From a virus, in IMG/VR virus record IMGVR_UViG_3300043772_002064, positions 1 to 33,672 of that record: 33,672 nucleotides of DNA, one strand, 5' to 3'. Positions 16,154 to 24,363 of this stretch are shown in pieces (the stretch's first letter is position 1; each line of letters starts with the position of its first letter). The position numbers and the translations under genes are program-made. The notes below the pieces were generated by a model, which worked only from the letters and a program-made list of their open reading frames with translations, searched no databases and was not told the origin of the DNA.

Positions 16154-16912
16154 ATGGATGATAATTTAATGCAAGCAGCAACCGAAAATTTTAGTTTACC
16201 TCATGATGTGGTTCAATTACCAACGGGAGGTGTTTTCTATAAATCAAAAAAGAAATCCGTTAAAATGGGTTATCTAACCGCAAATGATGAAAACATTTTA
16301 ATGAGCGCGGTTCAAGGAAATAAAGACGGAATTGTTATGTCTTTATTAAGAAATAAACTATATGAACATGATTTAAGACCTGATGAACTTCTGGATAGTG
16401 ATATTGAGGCTTTATTAATCTTTTTAAGAAATACTTCTTTCGGACCTGAGTATTCGATAACACTTATAGACCCTATTACTGATAAAAAGTTTACTACCGA
16501 TATTTTACTTGACGAACTAAATATAATAAAAACTAAAGTTAATCCTGACGAAAATGGAATGTTTACCACTGTATTACCTAAGAGTAACGCGACTGTAAAG
16601 TTGAGGCCTTTGTCTTACGGTGAAGTAATTGAAATTGATAAAATGGCAGACCAATATCCGGCTGGTAGAATTGCCCCAAAAGTAAGTTGGAGATTGATGA
16701 AACAAATTCAAGAATTAAATGGTAGTTCAGACAAGGGAGTAATTTCAAAGTTCGTAGATGTATTACCAATAGCGGATTCTAAATACATTAAAAAATTTTT
16801 AAAAGACAATGTCCCGTCATTAGACTTAAATAAAACTGTAAGAGCCCCATCAGGAGAAATGGTAACAACTGAGATTGCCTTTGGGGTTGAATTTTTTCGG
16901 CCTTTCTTCTAA
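16154..16912 (+). CDS. Tail/baseplate assembly chaperone, T4 gp26-like
   Basis: 252-residue protein of the T4 gp26-type baseplate hub assembly family, the counterpart of tail assembly chaperone G. Visible features are VVQLPTGGVFY near the N-terminus, followed by YLTANDENILMSA, IEALLIFLRNTSFG, 'ITLIDPITDKKF', the beta region VLPKSNATVKLRPLSYGE, and a C-terminal FGVEFFRPFF. The 'PTGGVFY...LT..DE..L' start is the family's most typical signature. It lies between the tail tube and tape-measure genes, where such chaperones are found. The 3' end overlaps an open reading phase that continues for 47 codons after this stop, suggesting a programmed frameshift that makes a longer form (see 16866). Confidence 0.75.
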   Translation: MDDNLMQAATENFSLPHDVVQLPTGGVFYKSKKKSVKMGYLTANDENILMSAVQGNKDGIVMSLLRNKLYEHDLRPDELLDSDIEALLIFLRNTSFGPEYSITLIDPITDKKFTTDILLDELNIIKTKVNPDENGMFTTVLPKSNATVKLRPLSYGEVIEIDKMADQYPAGRIAPKVSWRLMKQIQELNGSSDKGVISKFVDVLPIADSKYIKKFLKDNVPSLDLNKTVRAPSGEMVTTEIAFGVEFFRPFF

Positions 16913-17054
16913 TTATAGACAATTTATTTTTGACGAATATTATTTAATGGCTAAAATTTTGAGTACTTCGTACTCTGATTTTATGTCCATGCCAACCTAT
17001 ACTAGAAAATATCTTGTTAATAAAATCATCGAATATAACACTCCAAAAACTTAA
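16866..17054 (+). CDS. Frameshift extension of the tail chaperone (GT-like)
   Basis: In the +1 phase relative to the gp26-like gene, the sequence is open from 16866 to a stop at 17052-17054. A +1 shift at TTTTTTC would give a protein of about 299 residues: 248 from the zero frame plus 51 from this phase. The extension reads RQFIFDEYYLMAKIL, then YSDFMSMPTYTRKYL and VNKIIEYN. The 'MP..TR.YLV.K..E' part resembles the T domains of tail chaperone pairs. It ends 28 bases before the tape-measure start, the normal place for a GT-type product. Translation from the internal ATG at 16947 would give only 35 residues. Confidence 0.65.
   Translation, partial: QLRLPLGLNFFGLSSNYRQFIFDEYYLMAKILSTSYSDFMSMPTYTRKYLVNKIIEYNTPKT
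16892..16898 (+). promoter_or_regulatory. Candidate +1 frameshift site T6C
   Basis: The zero frame reads TTT TTT CGG. The tRNA-Phe on the second TTT can re-pair with TTC one base downstream. The next zero-frame codon is CGG, an arginine codon rarely seen in this AT-rich, AGA-using genome, and a slow codon favours +1 slippage. No search for a downstream structure was possible. Confidence 0.5.
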
Positions 17055-17060
17055 ATAAGA

Positions 17061-17068
17061 TATTTATA
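17061..17068 (+). promoter_or_regulatory. Late-type motif TATTTATA upstream of the tape-measure gene
   Basis: GATATTTATA ends 14 bases before the ATG at 17083, just after the stop of the chaperone extension. Confidence 0.5.
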
Positions 17069-17082
17069 TTAAAACTTAAATA

Positions 17083-18954
17083 ATGGCAGATGGTGATAAA
17101 AATCCTTTAGAAGGAACTAAAGATTATTTAGACAAATTTCGTAAAGATTTAGAAAACATTTATAAGGAGGCATTTAATCCCAAAAATATTGCTGACCAAA
17201 TGTTAGACTTAGACCAAAAAGCGTCCGAAGTCGCTAAAACATTTGGTGTTGGTAGAGACAATATCTACAATATTAATAAGGGTATAACCGAAGCGATAAC
17301 TAATGTTACGCTATTAGGTGGTTCATATCAAGACGTTGCGGACATTCAAACGAGTATTGCAACAAATCTAGGTAGGAATGTATTATCAACTACAGAAACG
17401 GTTGAAAGTTTATTTAAAACTTCACAAGTTGTTGGAGAAACGTCTCAGGTTTTGGTTAAAAGTTTTAAGGATGTTGGTATGTCCGCCTCATTTATTGAGG
17501 AAGAAATGACAAAAGTGGTTAGTCAAGCCAGAAGCATTGGGGTTAACGCTCAAGCGGTGTCAAAACAAGTAGTATCGAATATGTCAGACTTGAACAAATT
17601 CAATTTTGAAGGAGGGGTTCAAGGAATGGCAAAAATGGCAGCACAAGCGGTTAATTTAAGAGTTAATATGAAAGATACACTTGCGTTAGCTGAAAAAATG
17701 TTTAATCCCGAACAAGCGATTGAAATGGCAGCAGCAATGCAAAGATTAGGTGTGGCACAAAGTGATTTATTAGACCCATTAAGATTAATGGAGATGGGAC
17801 AAAATGACCCCGCGGAGTTACAAAACCAAATTGCTGAAATGACAAAACAGTTTATCACAATGGGTAAAGAGGGTAATTTTGAAGTTATGCCGGGTTCTAA
17901 ATTAAGACTACAAGAAATTGCTAGAGAATTGAATATTAATTATGGGGAATTGGTTAAGATGGGTATGGCAGGGAAAGAATTGGATGAAAAATTAAATAGA
18001 ATTAAATTCCCACCAGGCGCTTTTACCGAAGAACAAGAAAAGTTTATTGCAAATATTGCCGAAATGGATAAAGACGGTCAATTTAAAATTAAAATTGACG
18101 GTGAAGATGTTGGTTTGGAGGAGGCAATGAAAAGGTTTGGAGATAATTCCGATTTACTTACCCAAGTTATGAAAGATAGCGAACCAAAATCAATGCAACA
18201 ATTGGCTGAAGAACAATTAAGTACCTTAAAAACCATAGAAAAAAATATGGAGGCCGGACAACAAATTGGTTTTGCCGCGGCAGGCAGTCGATTCGGAACG
18301 GACGCTACTAATTTAACAAGGGCAGCAACCACAACAGGGGGACAATTAGTTAGGGCAACTTTGGGTAAAGACGTTAAAGGACAAAGTAAAGTAATTGATA
18401 GTGTTTATTCTTCTGCGGATAGTTTAATTAAGGTTTTAACAGGACCCGGTTCTTTGGAAGAAAAAACAAAAAAAACTGCGGATATTATGGCAAAAACCGG
18501 CAATGATTTTAAAGACGCATTAAAAGGGATTAATGATGTTGGGGGTAAAGCAAAAACGGAATTAGATAATTTAAGAGCGTCAGGTAATAAATTAGTTAGT
18601 ATATTTGATAATATTGCAGGACTATTTTCTTCAGATAAAGGAAAGACATCCAAATCAGCGGTACCACCTTCACCTAAACTACCTGAAACTAGCGAAAAAG
18701 TTAATAGAGTTATAGAAAGTGCTGGTATTACGGTTGGAAAATCAGGAGGAGAAACCTCAAGTGCTCCTTTGGACCTTGTTGTTACTATTAATCACGACTT
18801 TAAAAATGTTCCAACTAATATAGATATAAACCAACTTAAAGAAGCCTTAAAAGTCGCCGTTCCTGATAAAGAAATTGCGAATGTTATTAAAAATGAAGTC
18901 GAAAAAATCACTAAAGATAGTGGCTTAAAAGGAATACCAACTGGAGGTCGGTAA
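17083..18954 (+). CDS. Tape-measure/hub-associated protein, gp29-like
   Basis: 623-residue mostly helical protein, close in length to T4 gp29 (590), the tail tape measure. Evidence is positional plus composition. It follows the tube and chaperone genes, is Ala/Lys/Glu-rich, and contains long helical runs (IADIQTSIATNLG-type repeats, AQAVSKQVVSNMSDLNKF, IEMAAAMQRLGVAQ). Two near-repeated 'AMKRFGDNSDLL' / 'AMQRLGVAQSDLL' segments are seen. Low-complexity Ser/Pro linkers occur near 540-570, before a C-terminal beta-containing domain (LVVTINHDFKNVPTNIDINQL) that may anchor to the hub. The name fits a short or medium tail, about half that expected for a very long tail. A phage scaffold protein would be an alternative. 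Confidence 0.7.
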   Translation: MADGDKNPLEGTKDYLDKFRKDLENIYKEAFNPKNIADQMLDLDQKASEVAKTFGVGRDNIYNINKGITEAITNVTLLGGSYQDVADIQTSIATNLGRNVLSTTETVESLFKTSQVVGETSQVLVKSFKDVGMSASFIEEEMTKVVSQARSIGVNAQAVSKQVVSNMSDLNKFNFEGGVQGMAKMAAQAVNLRVNMKDTLALAEKMFNPEQAIEMAAAMQRLGVAQSDLLDPLRLMEMGQNDPAELQNQIAEMTKQFITMGKEGNFEVMPGSKLRLQEIARELNINYGELVKMGMAGKELDEKLNRIKFPPGAFTEEQEKFIANIAEMDKDGQFKIKIDGEDVGLEEAMKRFGDNSDLLTQVMKDSEPKSMQQLAEEQLSTLKTIEKNMEAGQQIGFAAAGSRFGTDATNLTRAATTTGGQLVRATLGKDVKGQSKVIDSVYSSADSLIKVLTGPGSLEEKTKKTADIMAKTGNDFKDALKGINDVGGKAKTELDNLRASGNKLVSIFDNIAGLFSSDKGKTSKSAVPPSPKLPETSEKVNRVIESAGITVGKSGGETSSAPLDLVVTINHDFKNVPTNIDINQLKEALKVAVPDKEIANVIKNEVEKITKDSGLKGIPTGGR

Positions 18955-18997
18955 TAAGTTTTAATAGTAATGTTTTATAAAAAAATAAAAATTAATC

Positions 18998-19005
18998 TAT
19001 TTATA
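18998..19005 (+). promoter_or_regulatory. Late-type motif TATTTATA upstream of the 1671-aa baseplate gene
   Basis: TATTTATA ends 16 bases before the ATG at 19022, matching the spacing at 3022 and 4567. Confidence 0.5.
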
Positions 19006-19021
19006 TTATAAAATATAAAAT

Positions 19022-22000
19022 ATGTCCGTAAGTCCTCTTTCTTTTGTTTCAACAAATAGTTTTAGAACCGTTTTAATGGGTAAAAATTTACCCCCTTATA
19101 GTGTTCCGGGATTTTATAGACCACAAACAGGAGAAGTAAATTACGAGACTCAAATAAATGTTTCAAATGTTATTGATTCGCCAGGAGAATTAATAAATTC
19201 GGACCCATTTGCACAACAATTATATCCATTAAATCAATATGGACCTACAGGAGGTTATCAATTAGGAATTACATACAATAACTTATCACAACCTGTTGAT
19301 TCCAATCAAGGAGAATATAATATTATTGATACAAAGCTCGACATAATAAACGAGTTTTATATTGATACTGCATCTATTGTAAATGAATACATACCAATTG
19401 GTGGGTATAGTGATATGTATGAAATTGGTGACTTAGAACCAATAACAAGAGCCAATCAACCATATTGGGAACCCCCTTCATTTAGACCCTCAAGTTATAC
19501 TCCGTATCAAATTTTATTATCAGATAATCCATCAGGAACCAACGGAACATTATCTAATGATTCATTTATCGCTAAATTAGGTGCGATAAAATTAAGAGAG
19601 GCATTACAAGCAAGAATTGACGCGGAAATTTTTCAAAACACTTTTGGTACATTAAATGTACAAGGTTTAACAGACCCATTTCAAGCAAGTTTAATTGCGA
19701 CAGGACAACAACCTTTAATTTATAGAAATTGGCAAATAACAAGACCCGAAAATCCATTAACGTCTGCGGCAGATTTTTTAACAAGACTTACAGGTTCTTA
19801 TTGGCCGGTATCACCAATACCGGGAGATTATTTTAACGAAAATGAAATTAGAGGCGGAATATACCAACAAGTTTCTAACGCATTAAACGTTACAAATCAA
19901 TTAACAGGTGGATTTTTAGGACCTATACTTAATAAATTTAGAAACCCTTCAGAAATATTTTTAGCTAATACAGGAAATGCTCAAAGGTCGGTTTTATTTA
20001 GAACTCTTGATTTAAATAAATACCAACCCGGGTATAATAAAAATTATGGAGGTATTTTAGGAGTCGCTCAAGGAGCGGTTAATTTGGCGGTCAGTTTAAT
20101 TAATCCTGACAATGATACTGTTGTTAGTTCGTATTATGTTGGTAGTAGAAATGCGGAACCCTCAACAATAACATCACCACCAAATCAAGTCCCTGTTAAT
20201 TCCGCCGGACAACAAATACAAGCACCGGTATACGGACCATCTGAATTAGCAATCCTATATGAAGGAAATCAGAATTTATTAAATTTTGGTTTAGCGGGTA
20301 AAACATTAAGAGATGGTGGAGGTATTGACGGACAATTTGTTTGGGTTTCACCAAAATACAAGGGAGCTGCCGGATATAAAGCAACTCCTGGAGGAGGTAC
20401 AGGTAGTTTAGATGAGGAATATAATTTAATTAGTAGTACTTACGAAAAAAATGAATCAACTAATATTACATTTAAAGAAAATTCAATATTAGACCAAACA
20501 CAAAGGTTAATTGAATCCGCTGATAATGTATCGGGAATTTCTAAATTAAAACACGTTGGTAATGCGATTAATCAAGTTAGCAAAGTATTCAACGATGGGT
20601 ATAAAGAAATGACTAAGGGTTCACAAGTGGTTTCATATAAAGATTTTACAACAGGGGCTGAAAAAGGTATTGAATATTGTAGAGTGTTTACTAAAGACAC
20701 CCCTTACTACACCTATGCTGATTTACAGAAAACAGACGGTATAACAGTATCAGGTAGAAGATTTACGAATTCAGTATTTGATAATACCTATAATTTAAAT
20801 ATTGCCCCGATAAAAAATCCAAATTCAACAAACATTATACCAAATAACGATTTAGGTAAAGGAGGATATGCTAAAAAATATATGTTTTCAATTGAAAACT
20901 TGGCTTGGAGAACATCTAGTAGACCTGGTTATACTTATGACGAGTTACCTGTTTGTGAAAAAGGACCTAATGGAGGTAGAGTAATGTGGTTTCCACCATA
21001 CGATTTAAAATTTAACGATACTAGTTCGGCTTCTTGGACACCAACCGATTTTGTTGGAAGACCTGAACCTATTTACACTTACAAAAGTACAACCAGAGCG
21101 GGAAGTATTACTTGGAAAATAATTGTTGATAATCCATCTGTTTTAAATTTAATAGTTGAAGAACAATTAAAAGGTGCCAACAATGAAAGAATTAATTCTA
21201 TATTAGATTCATTTTTTGCGGGATGTGTTAAGTACGACATATACGAATTAGGTAAGAAATTTAATAGAATTAAATCAAAAGATTTGTATTTAATACAAGA
21301 AAAATTAAATAATCCAAGATTGACACCTCAAGAAGTTAAAGTTGTTACAAAACAAATACCTAAATCAGACACCACAATAAAAACAAACCCCGAAACCCCA
21401 CAAGAAAACCCAACACCAAACTATAGTGAATATGAAGGAAGATACGAGGGACTGTCTTTCTATTTTGAAAACGACATACCAAAACCTTCACAAACAAACG
21501 CAAATTTCCAACCACTATATACGGCATATCTAGGACTTAAAAATACATATGAGACTACTTCAGCATCAATTTTTGATGAAACAAAGCCTTTCTGTAAAAA
21601 AAATGAGACCAATAAAACATATTGCTCAAACAATAAAAGAGTTGGAGAGTTTTTTACAACCGTTATTGAGGATAACTATAATAGATTTGTAAAAACCGAA
21701 AAAAACTTAATATTAGAAACTTATAATCTTTTTAAAGAAAACCTCATAGATGGAGTTACTATAGAATTAGTAGGTTCTGCATCGGCTTTGAGTAATGTTG
21801 AGTACAATAAAAAATTATCGGAAAGAAGAATTACCGCGGTTAAAAATTTCCTTAAAACAACAACCGCTGAAGGTGGGGTTAAACTCGAAGAGTTTTTTAG
21901 TAAAATAAAATTTATTGAATCCGCGCAAGGGGAAATTTCAGTTGCTCCAAAAGGTAAAGATAATAAATTCGGAGATAACGTTAACTGTAATCAAAATATT

Positions 22001-24037
22001 ACTGGAGGTACTGGAACAGTTACAAATGGAGGTTCTCAATGGTATTCAGTTAACGCAATGGCTTGTAGAAGAGTGTCGATTAAATCTATTAAAGTAACAC
22101 CAATCCCATTATTACCGGAAGTAACAATAACACCAAACCCTGAAGAAACAACAATAACAGAAACATTTACGCCTAAAAAACCTGCACCTGAAAGAACAAT
22201 AGAACAAGTTGAAAAAGAAGGTATTTCTAAAATAGTATTAAGAAATTTATTAACTGAATGTGATTATTTCTCATTAATTGAGAAAAAAGACCCGATGGTT
22301 TACGATTCTATAAAACAAAAGGTAAAATATTTTAGTCCCGCTTTCCACTCAATGACACCTGAAGGATTAAATTCAAGAATAACTTTTTTAAATCAATGCG
22401 TTAGGCCTGGAGAAACTATACCGGTTATTGGAACTGACGGAAAACCAAAATATAATGACGCTTTAAATACATCATTTGGTGCACCACCTGTTTTAGTTTT
22501 AAGGATTGGTGATTTTTATCATACCAAAGTTATTGCAGAAAGTGTTGCGTTTTCATATGAACCTTTAATATACGATATGAATCCTGAAGGGATTGGTATC
22601 CAACCAATGTTGGTTAACGTTACAATGAGTATTAAATTTATTGGAGGACACGGATTAGCAAAACCCGTTGAACAATTACAAAACGCATTATCTTTCAATT
22701 ATTATGCTAATACTGAAATATATGATGAAAGAGCGGTTTGGACGGAAGACACCTCAAAATTAGACAAACAAATATTACAATCTATAATTGATTCTGAAAA
22801 ATTGGTAACTAAAAAAGATGTTGATAATAAACCACAAAATAATGGTGGAACAACTATAGGAGAAATTGTAACAAACATTCCTGTGGAAAATGGTCAGACA
22901 GGTGAAATTGCGTATTTAAAAATTATGGACTCTTTGTTAGATAACACTAAAAATTACATGGAAACAACTGTAAATACTATGGAGAAATTAGTATTACAAA
23001 CTAATTTTGGTATAATGCAATTAGTTAGTGATGAAAGAGGGTGTTTTAAAGGGTCAATAAGGGCGACTGAAAGTTCGGTGTTATTATATGGTATTACTAA
23101 AAATGCAACAAATAGATTAGACTCGTTATTTCAGAAAGTTATTGACGGAATAAATGATGATACAAATCCATTATTAGCAAAAGTTTTTGAAGGTAGAAGA
23201 GATAAATTTAAACCTTCAGACGTTGCGAGTCTAAAAACAAATATGATTAATTATGTTAGCGGACTCAAATCCCAAATAGACTCAACAATTTCAACAACAT
23301 TACAAGATTTGACAATACAACAACAAGATTTTGTTCAGGTGATTAGAAAATGCGATTTGATTTATCTTAAAACTGATGGTAAAATTTTAGAAACTGGAGA
23401 ACCTAGAATCTATAATATAACAGAAACTGATATGGTTAGTGAATCAAGTACCTATCAACCCGCAGATACATACATTGAATTTCAAGAAGATTTTAAAACA
23501 TTACAATCTTGTATTGAAGAATTTAACAATAATATACTTTTAACTTTAGATATTAGTGATGACGGAACTTCATTTTATAATGAAGGGGATTTTAAAATGG
23601 CTAATGAAAATAATTTTACCGGGTTAAATAACAAATACTTTTTTATGATTATGTCAAGAATTTTTAATGATAAGAATAAAAAAGAAGAATTTAAGAAAAA
23701 AATAATTAGTGGTTCTTTATTAGAAGTTAAATCACCAATTAATCTTAGAAAAAAATTTGACGACTATGTTGATGACTTGGCGGAACAATATTCGGATGAG
23801 TTAGATAATGAAGAAAAGAAATTTAAAAATTTAAAAAAATCTAAACAATACAAAGATTTAATTGAAGGAATTACAGAAAAAATGTACCCTAAAGGTAAAT
23901 ATAGAAAATTTGATTACACAACAGTTCCTGATGAAGAAAAAATTGCCCAGCAAACTCAAGAGGTCATAAATCTATACAAAACTGTTAATATTAATACAAA
24001 TGAAAACGAGTGGACTAATAAAATTAAATTTACATAA
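19022..24037 (+). CDS. Giant baseplate/tail-tube-initiator protein with OmpA-like domain
   Basis: 1671 residues, a multidomain baseplate protein. Residues about 905-950 form an OmpA-like peptidoglycan-binding segment: IELVGSAS (G918), then YNKKLSERR (S933-R936) and AVKNFL, matching the family's 'G...YN..LSERRA..V'. The Asp usually contacting diaminopimelate ('TD') is replaced by SA. A later region (about 1100-1230) has FSPAFHSMTPEGLNSRITFL, LVLRIGDFYHTKV, 'MNPEGIGIQPMLVNVTMSI' and FIGGHGL. I recall these blocks from tube-like baseplate proteins of other large phages; the gp48/gp54 family is a possible relative. The C-terminal 400 residues are helical and charged. The gp53-like gene begins 2 bases after its stop. 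Confidence 0.7.
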   Translation: MSVSPLSFVSTNSFRTVLMGKNLPPYSVPGFYRPQTGEVNYETQINVSNVIDSPGELINSDPFAQQLYPLNQYGPTGGYQLGITYNNLSQPVDSNQGEYNIIDTKLDIINEFYIDTASIVNEYIPIGGYSDMYEIGDLEPITRANQPYWEPPSFRPSSYTPYQILLSDNPSGTNGTLSNDSFIAKLGAIKLREALQARIDAEIFQNTFGTLNVQGLTDPFQASLIATGQQPLIYRNWQITRPENPLTSAADFLTRLTGSYWPVSPIPGDYFNENEIRGGIYQQVSNALNVTNQLTGGFLGPILNKFRNPSEIFLANTGNAQRSVLFRTLDLNKYQPGYNKNYGGILGVAQGAVNLAVSLINPDNDTVVSSYYVGSRNAEPSTITSPPNQVPVNSAGQQIQAPVYGPSELAILYEGNQNLLNFGLAGKTLRDGGGIDGQFVWVSPKYKGAAGYKATPGGGTGSLDEEYNLISSTYEKNESTNITFKENSILDQTQRLIESADNVSGISKLKHVGNAINQVSKVFNDGYKEMTKGSQVVSYKDFTTGAEKGIEYCRVFTKDTPYYTYADLQKTDGITVSGRRFTNSVFDNTYNLNIAPIKNPNSTNIIPNNDLGKGGYAKKYMFSIENLAWRTSSRPGYTYDELPVCEKGPNGGRVMWFPPYDLKFNDTSSASWTPTDFVGRPEPIYTYKSTTRAGSITWKIIVDNPSVLNLIVEEQLKGANNERINSILDSFFAGCVKYDIYELGKKFNRIKSKDLYLIQEKLNNPRLTPQEVKVVTKQIPKSDTTIKTNPETPQENPTPNYSEYEGRYEGLSFYFENDIPKPSQTNANFQPLYTAYLGLKNTYETTSASIFDETKPFCKKNETNKTYCSNNKRVGEFFTTVIEDNYNRFVKTEKNLILETYNLFKENLIDGVTIELVGSASALSNVEYNKKLSERRITAVKNFLKTTTAEGGVKLEEFFSKIKFIESAQGEISVAPKGKDNKFGDNVNCNQNITGGTGTVTNGGSQWYSVNAMACRRVSIKSIKVTPIPLLPEVTITPNPEETTITETFTPKKPAPERTIEQVEKEGISKIVLRNLLTECDYFSLIEKKDPMVYDSIKQKVKYFSPAFHSMTPEGLNSRITFLNQCVRPGETIPVIGTDGKPKYNDALNTSFGAPPVLVLRIGDFYHTKVIAESVAFSYEPLIYDMNPEGIGIQPMLVNVTMSIKFIGGHGLAKPVEQLQNALSFNYYANTEIYDERAVWTEDTSKLDKQILQSIIDSEKLVTKKDVDNKPQNNGGTTIGEIVTNIPVENGQTGEIAYLKIMDSLLDNTKNYMETTVNTMEKLVLQTNFGIMQLVSDERGCFKGSIRATESSVLLYGITKNATNRLDSLFQKVIDGINDDTNPLLAKVFEGRRDKFKPSDVASLKTNMINYVSGLKSQIDSTISTTLQDLTIQQQDFVQVIRKCDLIYLKTDGKILETGEPRIYNITETDMVSESSTYQPADTYIEFQEDFKTLQSCIEEFNNNILLTLDISDDGTSFYNEGDFKMANENNFTGLNNKYFFMIMSRIFNDKNKKEEFKKKIISGSLLEVKSPINLRKKFDDYVDDLAEQYSDELDNEEKKFKNLKKSKQYKDLIEGITEKMYPKGKYRKFDYTTVPDEEKIAQQTQEVINLYKTVNINTNENEWTNKIKFT

Positions 24038-24039
24038 AA

Positions 24040-24363
24040 ATGGGAGGACAATATTATAATAGATATAATAGTTTTATTATTAATGGAGAACAAACGATTG
24101 TCCCTTATATAAATTTACCAAGTAAAAGTACGGATAAAAGATTTATATATAAAGTAGGACAAAGTAGATTGGATAAAGTCTCACAACAGTATTATAACTC
24201 CCCTAATTTTGGATGGTTAATAATGTTAGCCAATCCGATATTTGGAGGTCAGGAATGGGAAATACCTGATGGTACTGTATTGACAATTCCATTTCCTTTA
24301 GTAGCTTCTCTACAAGATTATAATAACGAATTAAACAATCATTTCTTCTATTATGGTAGATAA
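24040..24363 (+). CDS. Small LysM-like baseplate protein, gp53-like
   Basis: 107-residue protein with a single LysM-like domain: FIYKVGQSRLDKVSQQYYN, then NFGWLIMLANPIFGGQEWEI and PDGTVLTIPFPL. It resembles T4 gp53, a baseplate wedge component that carries a LysM fold, and XkdP-type tail proteins; T4 gp53 is longer (196 residues). It lies between two giant baseplate genes and its last 11 bases overlap the next gene's start, so the three form one translationally coupled block. Confidence 0.68.
   Translation: MGGQYYNRYNSFIINGEQTIVPYINLPSKSTDKRFIYKVGQSRLDKVSQQYYNSPNFGWLIMLANPIFGGQEWEIPDGTVLTIPFPLVASLQDYNNELNNHFFYYGR

Noticed and set aside
16947-17054. Independent 35-aa gene after the chaperone
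   Set aside because: The same phase is open through the overlap with the chaperone gene, next to a slippery site, so a frameshift extension explains it better.
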